DNA from: an archaeon
GTDB lineage: Archaea; Nanobdellota; Nanobdellia; Pacearchaeales; GW2011-AR1
DNA length: 64,000 nt
Direction of reading: 5' to 3'
NCBI GenBank assembly: GCA_018694115.1
Contig: JABHNB010000012.1
Location: forward strand, 1 to 64,000
The notes under the pieces are model-generated. The model was given only the letters and a program-made list of their open reading frames with translations. It did not search any database and was not told the DNA's origin. Shown here piece by piece: positions 51,807 to 61,712 of this stretch (position 1 is its first letter; each line of letters opens with the position of its first letter). The translations under genes and the position numbers were made by a program.

Positions 51807-52016
51807 ATGACAAAACACCGACATGGTTACGATCCATCTCGTCCGAAAGCAGAAATAGTGACCTCAAGACTTTCAGGATCTGCATGTACTGCAGCATTCC
51901 TTAAGATAAATAGGGAAATTCGAAAAGTAGTTGACGATGCAAGGAAAAATTCTCCTTGCACACATGGAAAGATGTATTCCCCAAAAAGCAAAATCTACCA
52001 CGCGAGATTTAATTGA
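51807..52016 (+). CDS. Conserved small protein upstream of secF, 69 aa
   Basis: A basic protein (RHGYDPSRPKAEIVTSRLSGSACTAAFLKINREIRKVVDDARKNSPCTHGK) with two Cys. It ends 5 bp before the secF start, suggesting co-transcription. Family unknown to me. Confidence 0.55.
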   Translation: MTKHRHGYDPSRPKAEIVTSRLSGSACTAAFLKINREIRKVVDDARKNSPCTHGKMYSPKSKIYHARFN

Positions 52017-52021
52017 TAAAT

Positions 52022-53032
52022 ATGGCCTTTGAAAAAATTTACAATAAAAACTACAAAAAGATATTGATTCTCCCAGCAGTGCTCCTAGCAGTATCCCTGA
52101 TATATTTGTTTGTCTTCTACGCTCAAACAGGAGATATCATTAACAAAGACGTCTCGCTAACTGGGGGTACAACAATCACAATATCTACAGATATTTCCTC
52201 AGTAGATCTTGAAGCAGAACTTTCAAAGACCTTAGACGATTTTTCAATAAGTGCGGTTTCAGATAATGCAGGGAATCAACTACAACTTATTATCACAATT
52301 GGAGAAGAAAGGACAAGCGACCTAGAAGCTGCACTAGAAGATTATCTCGGATTTGAGTTAACAAACGAAAATTCCAGTAAGGAAACAACATCCTCAAGTC
52401 TTTCCTCAGATTTCTATAAGCAACTTATTGTGGCGGTATTGTTAGCATTCTTCTGGATGGCTGCAGTGGTTTTCATTATCTTTGCAAAAGGAAGAAAATT
52501 AAAGATTTGGACAATTATCTTGAACGTTCTATTCGGATTTTTCATGGGAAACTTTTTCCTTTCAATTAATCCCATAGTTTCTGCTGTTATCTTCCTGGCA
52601 TTCGCGTCATTCTTAATTTATACTTATGTAAAGAATTCAATTCCTGCCTTCGCAGTAATGCTTTCTGCATTCGCGGACATTGTGATGACATTAGCAGTAG
52701 TAGATCTTGTTGGGATGAAACTTTCAACCGCAGGAATTGTAGCATTCTTGATGCTTATTGGTTATTCGGTAGATACGGATATCCTTCTAACGACAAGATT
52801 GCTAAAGAAGAAAGAGGGAATAAACAGTGCACTTTTCGGAGCATTCAAGACAGGAACCACAATGACCTTAACGTCGATAATTGCGATAACCGCAGCACTA
52901 ATTGCAGTGTATTCGTTCTCCTCTGTCCTAAATCAGATTTTCACAATTCTTTTAATTGGTCTTGGTTTTGATCTTTTCAATACTTGGATTACAAATGCAT
53001 CTATAATTAAATGGTACTCTGAGACAAGATAA
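52022..53032 (+). CDS. secF: Protein-export membrane protein SecF
   Basis: Six helices with the first periplasmic domain after helix 1 (KDVSLTGGTTITISTDI). LIGYSVDTDILLTTRLLKKK is the conserved SecF/SecD motif. I start at ATG 52022, not TTG 52013. It shares one base with secD, in the archaeal SecF-SecD order. Confidence 0.95.
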   Translation: MAFEKIYNKNYKKILILPAVLLAVSLIYLFVFYAQTGDIINKDVSLTGGTTITISTDISSVDLEAELSKTLDDFSISAVSDNAGNQLQLIITIGEERTSDLEAALEDYLGFELTNENSSKETTSSSLSSDFYKQLIVAVLLAFFWMAAVVFIIFAKGRKLKIWTIILNVLFGFFMGNFFLSINPIVSAVIFLAFASFLIYTYVKNSIPAFAVMLSAFADIVMTLAVVDLVGMKLSTAGIVAFLMLIGYSVDTDILLTTRLLKKKEGINSALFGAFKTGTTMTLTSIIAITAALIAVYSFSSVLNQIFTILLIGLGFDLFNTWITNASIIKWYSETR

Positions 53033-54579
53033 TGGGGAAATTAACTTTTAGAATTTGGGTCCTCATTGCCTTTGTAATCCTTTCCCTAATTTCCATCTTC
53101 TCAATTCCTCCAATTGCATTCCAGGACGGAATCCTTGTAGATTCTGTAGTTCAAAATTCTTCAATTTTTGAAAGTGGCCTAAGAGAAGGAATGATAATCC
53201 AAGAAATTAATGGGAACACGATAAGTACCCTTCAAGATTATTCGGATTCAATGGCTATCTTTTCTAATCTCAACGAAGGCCAAACTGAAAGGGTGGAGAT
53301 AAAGACAGATTCAATAGAGATAATTAATTTATTCGATAAGTCCATCATTTCAGATATCTCCTTAACAGAAATTCCTTCCTCTAGGCTAAAGACCGGATTA
53401 GACTTGCAGGGGGGCGCAAGAGCGTTTGTAAAAGCAGATGTTCCACTTAATGATGCAGAATTAAACGATTTAATTTCAGTCTCTGAACAGAGATTAAACG
53501 TGTACGGACTTTCAGATGTAAGGTTCTTCAAGGTTACTACTTCCAATCAGGAGAATATGATGGGGATAGAAATTGCAGGATCATCTCCTGAAGATCTAGA
53601 AGAACTAATTGCAAAACAGGGAAATTTTGAAGCAAAAATCGGGAATGAAACCGTTTTTGTTGGGGGAGAAAAAGATATTACTCATGTTGGTAGAACTGGA
53701 CAAGATGCATTAGTAACAGAGTGCTTTGCTACACAAGACGGTGGAGAGGCATGTAATTTTAGGTTTGTTATCTTCTTAAGCGAGGAAGCCGCACAGAGGC
53801 ACGCAGACATTACTTCGGAGTTATCTCTTAATGGTTCTTATCTTAGTAAACAAATAGATTTCTTTATTGATGGGACTAAAACTTCTTCACTAAATATCGG
53901 AGCAGATCTAAAAGGACAAGTTGCAACACAAATCCAAATATCTGGATCTGAAGCTGGAGCAACAAGACAAGAAGCACTTGAGCTTGCTAAGCTTGAAATG
54001 AAGAAACTACAAACAATTCTGATTACCGGATCCTTACCTTTCAAACTTGAGATCGCAAAGATCGATAAAATCTCTCCAAACCTTGGGGATCAATTTACTA
54101 GGCAGATTCTTATGGCGGGACTTTTTGCAATCATCGCGGTATCCCTTCTAGTTTTTGTAAGATACCGAAAGATTAAGGTCTCGATAGCACTAGTCACAGT
54201 TTCCTTATCTGAGGTATTAATAATTCTGGGGGCAGCAGCGTTAATCGGATGGAATCTCGATCTTCCCTCCATTGCAGGTATTATCGCGGCAATAGGTACG
54301 GGTATAGATTCCCAATTAATTATTCTAGATGAAGCGAGAGATAAACACGAATCAATTAAGCAGAGGATTAAGAAGGCCCTTTTTATTATTTCCACCGCCT
54401 TCGCAACAACTTTCGTTGCATTGATCCCCTTAACCGGATTCTTAGGTTTCATGGGTATTGGGGCCGCTTCAGCAGGTCTTCTAAAAGGTTTTGCAATAAC
54501 AACCCTTATCGGAATCACAACAGGTGTTCTAATTTCGAGACCCGCGTTTGCAGATATCGTAAAAAAGATGGAGGAGTAA
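53032..54579 (+). CDS. secD: Protein-export membrane protein SecD
   Basis: LKTGLDLQGGARAFVKAD is the SecD signature near residue 115; IGTGIDSQLIILDEARDK and the five C-terminal helices complete it. A PDZ-like insert (LVDSVVQNSSIFESGLREGMIIQEING) sits before it, at about 35-80. SecDF helps the Sec translocon with exported proteins such as those at the window start. Confidence 0.95.
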   Translation: MGKLTFRIWVLIAFVILSLISIFSIPPIAFQDGILVDSVVQNSSIFESGLREGMIIQEINGNTISTLQDYSDSMAIFSNLNEGQTERVEIKTDSIEIINLFDKSIISDISLTEIPSSRLKTGLDLQGGARAFVKADVPLNDAELNDLISVSEQRLNVYGLSDVRFFKVTTSNQENMMGIEIAGSSPEDLEELIAKQGNFEAKIGNETVFVGGEKDITHVGRTGQDALVTECFATQDGGEACNFRFVIFLSEEAAQRHADITSELSLNGSYLSKQIDFFIDGTKTSSLNIGADLKGQVATQIQISGSEAGATRQEALELAKLEMKKLQTILITGSLPFKLEIAKIDKISPNLGDQFTRQILMAGLFAIIAVSLLVFVRYRKIKVSIALVTVSLSEVLIILGAAALIGWNLDLPSIAGIIAAIGTGIDSQLIILDEARDKHESIKQRIKKALFIISTAFATTFVALIPLTGFLGFMGIGAASAGLLKGFAITTLIGITTGVLISRPAFADIVKKMEE

Positions 54580-54582
54580 AAT

Positions 54583-55044
54583 ATGCAATTTAAATGGCAC
54601 ATTCTAATAGGATTCATAGTCTCATTCATTCTAGTCCGTTTCATCGGGTTCTCCCCCCTTGCAGGATTAATTATCTTTTTAGTATCAGTTTTGATCGATG
54701 GAGATCATTATCTTTGGTATGCAATTGAGATGAACGATTGGAATCCCCTAAATGCACTCAGGTGGTATAATAATTCAATTCCGAAATGGTTTTCACTTTC
54801 GATAAAAGAGCGGAATAAATTTAAGCGAGGGGTTTTTGTTCTTCATAGCGCAGGATTTTGGATAATCCTCCTGATTCTTTCTTTTGTCCACTCTTTCTTT
54901 TTATGGGTATTTCTCGGGGTTACACTCCATATGATCTCCGATCTTTTGGATTTGGTAGTTAGGGGAGAACCATTATATAACAAGCTTTGTCCGTTATATG
55001 TAATAAAGAGAAATAAGAATAAAAAATCCCTCGGGGAATTATAG
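54583..55044 (+). CDS. YdjM-like membrane-bound metal-dependent hydrolase family protein
   Basis: Four helices carry VLIDGDHYLWYAIE and VTLHMISDLLDLV, the His/Asp pair of the YdjM/DUF457 membrane hydrolases. 153 aa. It starts 3 bp after secD. The substrate is unknown; lipid or phosphate ester hydrolysis has been proposed for the family. Confidence 0.65.
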   Translation: MQFKWHILIGFIVSFILVRFIGFSPLAGLIIFLVSVLIDGDHYLWYAIEMNDWNPLNALRWYNNSIPKWFSLSIKERNKFKRGVFVLHSAGFWIILLILSFVHSFFLWVFLGVTLHMISDLLDLVVRGEPLYNKLCPLYVIKRNKNKKSLGEL

Positions 55045-55092
55045 CTATTCGGGCCCACAAATACATAAAAAGCCCAAATTCGACCTTCCAGC

Positions 55093-56235
55093 ATGGAGAA
55101 CAAAAAGGTTCTTGTGAGTGGATGTTTTGACCTTCTTCACGCAGGACATGTAGAATTTTTAAACCAGGCTTCAAGATATGGGGATCTTTATGTTATTGTC
55201 GGGACTGATTCAAATATCGAACTCCTGAAGGGAATCAAACCGACATATAAGGAAAAGGAAAGATTATTCCTATTAAAAAATTTAAGCTCGGTAAAGGAAG
55301 CGATTCTTGCATCTGGAACTGGAGTGTTAGATTTTACTGAAAATTTAAAGGAGATAAAACCCGAGATATTTATCGTAAATGAAGATGGCAATTCCCCAGA
55401 AAAAAGAAAATTATGCGAATCACTAGGAATTGAATATATCGTCTTAATGAGGGTTCCGCACGAGGGGCTTTCAAAGAGAAGTTCAACAGAATTAAGGACC
55501 CAAAAATCTAAAATCCCTTCCCGAATTTCAATAGCGGGAGGGTGGTTAGATCAGCCCTATGTTTCAAAACATCATCCCGGACCAAATTTAACAATTTCCC
55601 TAGAGCCCACAGAGACTTTTAGTCTCCGGAGCGGAATGGCAACCTCCACGAGGAATAGTGCGATTCGACTTTGGGGAAACTGCATTCCCAATGAAGATCC
55701 TCGTCACTTAGCAAAAATACTTTTTAGTTTTGAGAATCCTCCCGGGAAAAAAGAAATCGCAGGAGCACAGGATGCAATAGGGATAATGGTCCCTGCCTTA
55801 AATTATGCCTATTACACGGGAGAATATTGGCCAGAGGAAATAAGGACCGTGAATGATGAAGACATTCTCTCCTGGCTAGAAGATAAAATATATCTTATTC
55901 CCTTAAAACCTCGGGCGGAGGGCTATAACGTTTTTGAGGGTTGTAACTTAAACGAGGAAAATGCTAGGAATCTATCTGAAGCAGCAGAAGAGTGCTTTAG
56001 GGCCATTTTAAGGAAAGATTTTGACTCATTCGCAAGAAACTTCAAAAGAAGTTTTGATGCACAAGTTTCCCTTTTTCCTGAATCTCTTCCAGATTATGTT
56101 AAGGAGGAGATAGAAAAGTATTCAGATATAGCAAGCGGATGGAAATTATCCGGTGCAGGGGGAGGAGGATATCTGATTTTAGTTTCTGACAAACCCATTG
56201 AAGGAGCAATTAGGATTAGGATTAGGCGAGAGTAA
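55093..56235 (+). CDS. Cytidylyltransferase-GHMP kinase fusion
   Basis: Residues 1-140 form a nucleotidyltransferase: VSGCFDLLHAGHVEFLNQAS (the HxGH motif) and a KRSSTELRT close. Residues 145-380 look like a GHMP sugar kinase: RISIAGGWLDQPY, GAQDAIGIMVPA and WKLSGAGGGGYLILV. This pairs activation and phosphorylation in one protein, like HldE but with a GHMP kinase and reversed order. It probably makes an NDP-activated sugar for the nearby glycan cluster. Confidence 0.8.
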   Translation: MENKKVLVSGCFDLLHAGHVEFLNQASRYGDLYVIVGTDSNIELLKGIKPTYKEKERLFLLKNLSSVKEAILASGTGVLDFTENLKEIKPEIFIVNEDGNSPEKRKLCESLGIEYIVLMRVPHEGLSKRSSTELRTQKSKIPSRISIAGGWLDQPYVSKHHPGPNLTISLEPTETFSLRSGMATSTRNSAIRLWGNCIPNEDPRHLAKILFSFENPPGKKEIAGAQDAIGIMVPALNYAYYTGEYWPEEIRTVNDEDILSWLEDKIYLIPLKPRAEGYNVFEGCNLNEENARNLSEAAEECFRAILRKDFDSFARNFKRSFDAQVSLFPESLPDYVKEEIEKYSDIASGWKLSGAGGGGYLILVSDKPIEGAIRIRIRRE

Positions 56236-56247
56236 TAATTAAAAATT

Positions 56248-57369
56248 TTATATAAAGTCAACAGTCATATTATCTTCTTCAACCGCTTTCTCAAAAATCT
56301 GGTTGTGTGGTTGATATGTGCATCGAGGACAATTTTCTGGTTTTATCTTATCGAACATTTTCCAATGTTCTTCTGAGCCCCAAAAATCAGTTACCTGGGA
56401 TGTTGAAGTTAAATCTGGGAGTGTTAGCCCTTCATCTCCCCTCCGATCACAACATAATCCAAAACTATATTTTCCTTCAGAAGATTGAGGAGGCATAAAA
56501 ACTCCTGTCATAAAAATTGCATGACAAGTGTCAAATTCATTCTGTTTTCTAAAGTTTCCATCAAATTTGTGTGTGATTCCGAATACCTTGAATGTGTCTG
56601 TTTCGAGTTCTCTTGCCCTTTCAATTTGATCATTAAATTCTTCTAGATCTCCAATACTGAAGGTATCCTTTGGCTTCTGACCCACTTGATCCCAAGGAGT
56701 TCCAAAGGGTCTTATATGTAAATTACGACAACCGGTCTCTCTCGCAATTTTTGCAGCCTCATAAACTTCTGAAACATTTCCTGGATGAAGTAAATATTTG
56801 TAACTAACTCCGTGACCTTGTCCGGGACCTCCAAGTGTTCCTCCAAGGCTCGCTAATTTTTCTATACCTTTTATGGTTCTATCAAAATCTCCCTGTTTAG
56901 CCTTTTTCAATTTTTCCAGTGTTTCCTGGCTTGCGCAATCCATACTAACTCCCACCCAAGTACAATTATTTAGATAATCCATATGCCTATCCAAGTATAA
57001 TCCGTTAGTAACAATTCCACTCTTAACATTACCCTCTGCCAATTTCCCGACCAATTTCCCTAGGTACGGGTGTATCAATGGCTCCCCCCCTCCCGCAATA
57101 CAGACAGCATCAACGCCCCACTTAGGAAGATAATCTGCAATTTCTTCTAATGTGCTATCTCCAATTTTCCCAGTATTTTTATCGAGGATATACTCTGCAT
57201 TACACCAAGTACATCCATAATTACACGAATTTATTGGATCTATCGTCACCAATGTAGGTGCAGGAATTTCTTCTCCCCTGATAATCTTTCTCCATTTTGG
57301 AATCTGCGCCATGAGTTTAGCAGAATTAAATGGGTTGTATTGGTCGGTCCACTCTTTAGAAGTTGCCAT
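56248..57369 (-). CDS. Radical SAM protein with C-terminal Cys cluster
   Basis: SCNYGCTWCNAEY is the CxxxCxxC [4Fe-4S] motif (about residue 49-56). GGGEPLIHP and TNGLYLDRH are typical of the core. The C-terminal part (CHAIFMTGVF, FGLCCDRRGD, CPRCTYQPHN) could hold an auxiliary cluster as in SPASM proteins. It is convergent with the fusion gene. The role in glycan or peptide modification is inferred from place only. Confidence 0.85.
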   Translation of the reverse strand: MATSKEWTDQYNPFNSAKLMAQIPKWRKIIRGEEIPAPTLVTIDPINSCNYGCTWCNAEYILDKNTGKIGDSTLEEIADYLPKWGVDAVCIAGGGEPLIHPYLGKLVGKLAEGNVKSGIVTNGLYLDRHMDYLNNCTWVGVSMDCASQETLEKLKKAKQGDFDRTIKGIEKLASLGGTLGGPGQGHGVSYKYLLHPGNVSEVYEAAKIARETGCRNLHIRPFGTPWDQVGQKPKDTFSIGDLEEFNDQIERARELETDTFKVFGITHKFDGNFRKQNEFDTCHAIFMTGVFMPPQSSEGKYSFGLCCDRRGDEGLTLPDLTSTSQVTDFWGSEEHWKMFDKIKPENCPRCTYQPHNQIFEKAVEEDNMTVDFI

Positions 57370-57489
57370 AACAAAACGATTAATTTACTCTATTTAAGCT
57401 CTGGGGTTTAAGATTGTTACTGTTCAGGCATAATTATTTGGTCTAATTTACTCCGTTAAGTTTATATTGTCTACCCTCCTTCAAAAAAA

Positions 57490-58218
57490 ATGAGTCAAAA
57501 AATAGTTTTTCAATCCAAAATAAAAGATCAATTATTTGATTTTTTAAAATCTAATCATCAAAGGAAAATTCTAAATTTTTTAAATCTGCATGATATTTAT
57601 CAGGCAGAGAATGAACCTCTTTTTAGAAAATCTATTCTCTGCGAAGAAAATCTCAATTTTATCGACGGGTTCATTATTTCAGCATATTTTTCACTTACAA
57701 AGCTAAAAAGGGTTCCAAGAATTCGCGGACCCACCTTTACTAGAGATTTTCTATCAAATAAAGAACAATCGGCAAACAAAACCCACATATTCATTGGGTT
57801 AGAGAAAAATGATTTGGAAAAACTTCAATCAGCATTCCCCCATTTGAAAAAAGTTTCAGCATATAATCCTCCTTATATCAAGGGTTTAAAATTTCCAAAA
57901 GAAGAAGTTGAAAAAATCGCGAATATGATAAATAAAGCGAAGGCAGATTATGTTTGGGTCGGAATTGGATGTCCAAAACAAAACATTCTTTCAGCAGAAC
58001 TCTTCAAAAAATCTTCTGCACAATATTTCGTTAACATCGGAGCTGCACTAGACTTTCTTCTTGGAAAAAAAGAAGAAGCTCCATTAATTGTTCGAGAACT
58101 CGGAATAGAATGGCTTTATAGGCTTGTGACAGATTTCAAATATTCTAGAAAAAAAGTTTGGAGAAGTTTAATCGGACTCAAAAACCTAAGCTCTATAGAA
58201 TTAGAAAAGAAAAAATAA
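57490..58218 (+). CDS. WecG/TagA/CpsF family glycosyltransferase
   Basis: ADYVWVGIGCPKQNILSAELF and FVNIGAALDFLLGKKEEAP, then RELGIEWLYRLVTDFKY, are the diagnostic blocks of GT26 enzymes. 242 aa. These transfer ManNAcA-type or similar sugars to lipid-linked intermediates. It belongs to the surface-glycan cluster. Confidence 0.9.
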   Translation: MSQKIVFQSKIKDQLFDFLKSNHQRKILNFLNLHDIYQAENEPLFRKSILCEENLNFIDGFIISAYFSLTKLKRVPRIRGPTFTRDFLSNKEQSANKTHIFIGLEKNDLEKLQSAFPHLKKVSAYNPPYIKGLKFPKEEVEKIANMINKAKADYVWVGIGCPKQNILSAELFKKSSAQYFVNIGAALDFLLGKKEEAPLIVRELGIEWLYRLVTDFKYSRKKVWRSLIGLKNLSSIELEKKK

Positions 58219-58219
58219 A

Positions 58220-59248
58220 TTAATTATTTGATTCATCACGGATACATTTCTTCACAAGCTTTCTTATACTTCCTTCAAATGTCTCTTCGGATTCCTTGGG
58301 GGAGTTAATAGTTCCTTTTACTAATCCGACGTAATAATCTATGGATTTTGCAATTCCTTCGTCTAAGGAGAACTTCGGAGCCCATCCAAGTGAACGAAGT
58401 TTTGTAGAATCGATATATTGATCTGCGATTTCCTTAAGCTTGGCAGGTCTTGTAAATGATTCAATGTCCGTTTCAGGATTTTTACCCATTGCATAACAAA
58501 TCTTATGCAGTAAATCTTCCACCCTTAAATGTTCTGTTCCTCCGCAGCAATAGACCTCTCCATCTTTTCCATTTCTAGAAACTCTAATAAATGCATCAAC
58601 AACATCTTCAATATATACAAATTCTCTAACAAAATCTTTAACTCCGCTATTCAATTGACCCGGAATTCCCTTAGCTAGGCGCGTTATCGTGTTTGGAATA
58701 ATTCTTGAAAGGTTGGGGTCATATGGGCCATAGACATTTGAACATGCCACAACCTTTGTCGGAACACCATAATTATGGAAATAACAACGGGTTATAAGTT
58801 GCTGACAACCCTTAGAAGTTTCATAGGTATGGGCGGGATTAATGGGGGATTCTTCAGTATATGGAATTTTCCCTGCTCCGAAAGATTTATCGCTAGTGGA
58901 AACCACAATACTTTTTACAGTGTCTCCAGAGATTCTACATGCCTCAAGTAGTGCGACAGTTCCCATGATATTGATATCAAATGTGGACTGGGGGTCATTT
59001 GCACATTCTTTTACGATTGAATGAGCCGCAAAATGATAAATTTCCTCAATTTCATAATATGCAATAATTCTTCTTAGTAAGTCTGTATCTCGAATATCTC
59101 CCTTTACAACAACATCCGGGACATTTGGAAGAACTCTTTTCAAGTTTTTATCTCTCCCAAAACCAACAATAGTATTTTCAGGACCTTTAAGCTTTCCAAT
59201 TATTGCGTTACCTATGAAGCCTTCGTAGCCAGTAATTAAGATATTCAT
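58220..59248 (-). CDS. NAD-dependent sugar-nucleotide epimerase/dehydratase (CDP-glucose 4,6-dehydratase-like)
   Basis: LITGYEGFIGNAIIGKL is the Rossmann motif; STSDKSFG and YETSKGCQQL (YxxxK) form the catalytic set; NVYGPYDPNLSRIIPNTI is typical of extended SDR dehydratases. 342 aa. It ends 1 bp from the GT26 gene, convergently. The nucleotide sugar is not certain. Confidence 0.85.
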   Translation of the reverse strand: MNILITGYEGFIGNAIIGKLKGPENTIVGFGRDKNLKRVLPNVPDVVVKGDIRDTDLLRRIIAYYEIEEIYHFAAHSIVKECANDPQSTFDINIMGTVALLEACRISGDTVKSIVVSTSDKSFGAGKIPYTEESPINPAHTYETSKGCQQLITRCYFHNYGVPTKVVACSNVYGPYDPNLSRIIPNTITRLAKGIPGQLNSGVKDFVREFVYIEDVVDAFIRVSRNGKDGEVYCCGGTEHLRVEDLLHKICYAMGKNPETDIESFTRPAKLKEIADQYIDSTKLRSLGWAPKFSLDEGIAKSIDYYVGLVKGTINSPKESEETFEGSIRKLVKKCIRDESNN

Positions 59249-59336
59249 GAAAGAAACTGTAATAATTAACTTTTAAAGATTATTGTTGCAGAGAATATAG
59301 TGAAACATTTAAAAAAGTGCGGGCCGATAGTAGATT

Positions 59337-60275
59337 ATGAAAGGTAAAACCCAAAAAGTGCCTGCAGTTTTACTTCTTGCCTTCAAAAGACCCAATGTTA
59401 CAAGAAGGGTTTTAAATGAAATACGTAAGGCAAGACCAAAAAAACTTTTTTTTGCCGTAGATGGCGCAAGAGAAGGGAATAAAGACGACGAGAAAAAAAC
59501 AAAAGAAGTTAGAGAATTAATTAGTGAAGTTGATTGGCCCTGTAAGGTAAAGACGTTATTCAGAAATAAAAATTTGGGAACAAAATGGGGGATCATAGAA
59601 GCAATCAATTGGTTCTTTTCACATGTTAATCAAGGAATTATTCTTGAGGATGATTGTATTCCAAACCAAAGCTTTTTCAGATTCTGTCAGGAAATGTTAG
59701 AAAAATATCATGACGATGACAGAGTAATGCACATTGCCGGATCAAATCCTCATCGCGGCTGGAAGAGGGACAAGGACTACTCATACTATTTTTCGAATTA
59801 TACTCTAAGTTGGGGATGGGCGACTTGGAAGAGAGCATGGGAAAAATTTGATCCGGATGTTAAAACCTATCCAGAAATCAAAAGGAAGGGATATCTAAAA
59901 GACATCTATCCAAGAATCTCTGAACGAGTAGTTGTCCAAAAGGGATTCGATGCAGTATGCTTTAAGGGATTTGATGTGTGGGACCATCAATGGCTTCTAA
60001 CTCCAGCAATTAATTCAGCACTTTCGATAATTCCCAACGAAAATTTAATTCAAAATATGGGGACTCATTCTGAAGGAACCCATACTACAAGCACCTTTGA
60101 TAAGGAGTTATCTCTAAAAACAAGTGAACTAAAATTCCCACTAAAACATCCTCCATTCATGATTAGGGATGACGTCTCTGATAGGAGATATGTGAGATGG
60201 ATGTTTATGAAGAGAATAAGAAACCAACTGATAAGAACCCTCAGACTCTCAAAATTTTTCCAGAGCAAAGAATAA
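59337..60275 (+). CDS. GT-A glycosyltransferase (HlpA/GNT-I-like)
   Basis: LLLAFKRPNVTRRVLNEI, LFRNKNLGTKWGIIEAINWFF, GIILEDDCIPNQ (the acidic metal motif) and LSWGWATWKRAWEKFD are the blocks of this family. 312 aa. It precedes the flippase by 24 bp. Confidence 0.85.
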   Translation: MKGKTQKVPAVLLLAFKRPNVTRRVLNEIRKARPKKLFFAVDGAREGNKDDEKKTKEVRELISEVDWPCKVKTLFRNKNLGTKWGIIEAINWFFSHVNQGIILEDDCIPNQSFFRFCQEMLEKYHDDDRVMHIAGSNPHRGWKRDKDYSYYFSNYTLSWGWATWKRAWEKFDPDVKTYPEIKRKGYLKDIYPRISERVVVQKGFDAVCFKGFDVWDHQWLLTPAINSALSIIPNENLIQNMGTHSEGTHTTSTFDKELSLKTSELKFPLKHPPFMIRDDVSDRRYVRWMFMKRIRNQLIRTLRLSKFFQSKE

Positions 60276-60299
60276 AAAGCAAGTCATACTTCTATTTTC

Positions 60300-61712
60300 A
60301 TGACTAAGAAAAATACCTCAGATTCCAAAGTAGGAGATATTGAAGAGGCATATAACCGGGTAAGAAAACACAATTTCTCGGGGAATAGGGGGCAAGCCAT
60401 AAAAAATTCTTACTATTTTCTACTAACTACTCTTGTAGGAAAAATTGGTTCGTTAGTCTTTACTATTTTCATTGCAAGATTGCTTATGCCAGAATTGTTC
60501 GGACTTTATGGAATTGCACTTTCAACAATAATTTTATTTAGCTCATTCTCAGATTTAGGAATATCTACTGCCCTTCTAACCTTTATGTCAAAAAAATTCG
60601 GAAACAAGGAACTTTCCAAGGAAAAAGGATACTATGAACATCTTCTAAAGTATAAGGTAATATTGCTTTCCTCAGTTTCTATAGTCCTCTTAGCTTCTAG
60701 TTATTTCGTAGCAAATTATTACTATCATAAACCAATTTTCCTTACACTTCTAATTGGGGCCATCTATATTCCTGCCGTGGGGTTGGTGGGATATTTTGGA
60801 CAGGTATTTGCTGCAAGAAATAACTTTAGGATGGGATTAGTCAAGGAGATAATCATTCAGGTAACAAGGTTAACAATCGTCCCCTTAGTGATTTTACTTT
60901 TAATAGGAAAGATACAAACCCAATTTCTTTTGATGTTAATTTTTCTATCGCTCTCCCTTGCATATACTTTAGCGGCATTATTCCTCTATGTAAGAATAAA
61001 AAAAGCAGATTTTTTTAAGGTAAAAACTGAAAAATTATCAAAATCTGAAAAGTCTGAGCTTGCAAAATTTGTCTTACCTCTTTCTGTAACTGCTCTCTCT
61101 GGAATGTTTTTTGGAAGTATAGATATGATTATGTTGGGAAGATTTGTTGCTTCAGAATTCGTTGGATTTTATCAATCTTCATTCAGTCTAATCAGTTCAG
61201 CATCTGCAATTGTTGCATTTTCTGGAACTGCGCTCTTTCCTATTCTCGCAAAACTTGGGGGGAAAAGGCTAGAAAGAGGATTTAAGAAAAGTGTTAGGAT
61301 AACTGCGATAGTTGCAATCTTGGCAGCAATCTTCACATATTTATTTTCAGAGACAATAATCCTCCTCATATATGGTGCAGAATATTCCAATTCAATTTTA
61401 TTGTTAAAACTATTCTCACTTATGTTGTTTAGTACCCCTATCATCGCAATGTATTCTTCTTATTATATCTCTCAAAAGAACACAAGAAGTTATGCAGGTT
61501 TACTAATCCTCTCTACAATCCTAAACATAGTTCTAAATTACATTTTAATTACTTCCTTTATTTCTCGGGGCATGATGGCTGCAGTGGTAGGTGCATGCAT
61601 AGCGACGATAATCAGTAACTACATATATCTTATCGGATTGATAGTTCTAAGGAAAAAAGTTTGGAGGAGCCTAAAGGGGATTCCTAGTCTTGGAAACATA
61701 AAACTCGTTTGA
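60300..61712 (+). CDS. Wzx-type oligosaccharide flippase
   Basis: Roughly 14 hydrophobic helices (SYYFLLTTLVGKIGSLVFTIFIARLL, ATSVTALSGMFFGSIDMIMLGRF-like) mark the MATE/MVF polysaccharide-flippase family. It carries lipid-linked glycans across the membrane. Its end overlaps the convergent CMP-sugar synthetase gene by 42 bp. Confidence 0.9.
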   Translation: MTKKNTSDSKVGDIEEAYNRVRKHNFSGNRGQAIKNSYYFLLTTLVGKIGSLVFTIFIARLLMPELFGLYGIALSTIILFSSFSDLGISTALLTFMSKKFGNKELSKEKGYYEHLLKYKVILLSSVSIVLLASSYFVANYYYHKPIFLTLLIGAIYIPAVGLVGYFGQVFAARNNFRMGLVKEIIIQVTRLTIVPLVILLLIGKIQTQFLLMLIFLSLSLAYTLAALFLYVRIKKADFFKVKTEKLSKSEKSELAKFVLPLSVTALSGMFFGSIDMIMLGRFVASEFVGFYQSSFSLISSASAIVAFSGTALFPILAKLGGKRLERGFKKSVRITAIVAILAAIFTYLFSETIILLIYGAEYSNSILLLKLFSLMLFSTPIIAMYSSYYISQKNTRSYAGLLILSTILNIVLNYILITSFISRGMMAAVVGACIATIISNYIYLIGLIVLRKKVWRSLKGIPSLGNIKLV

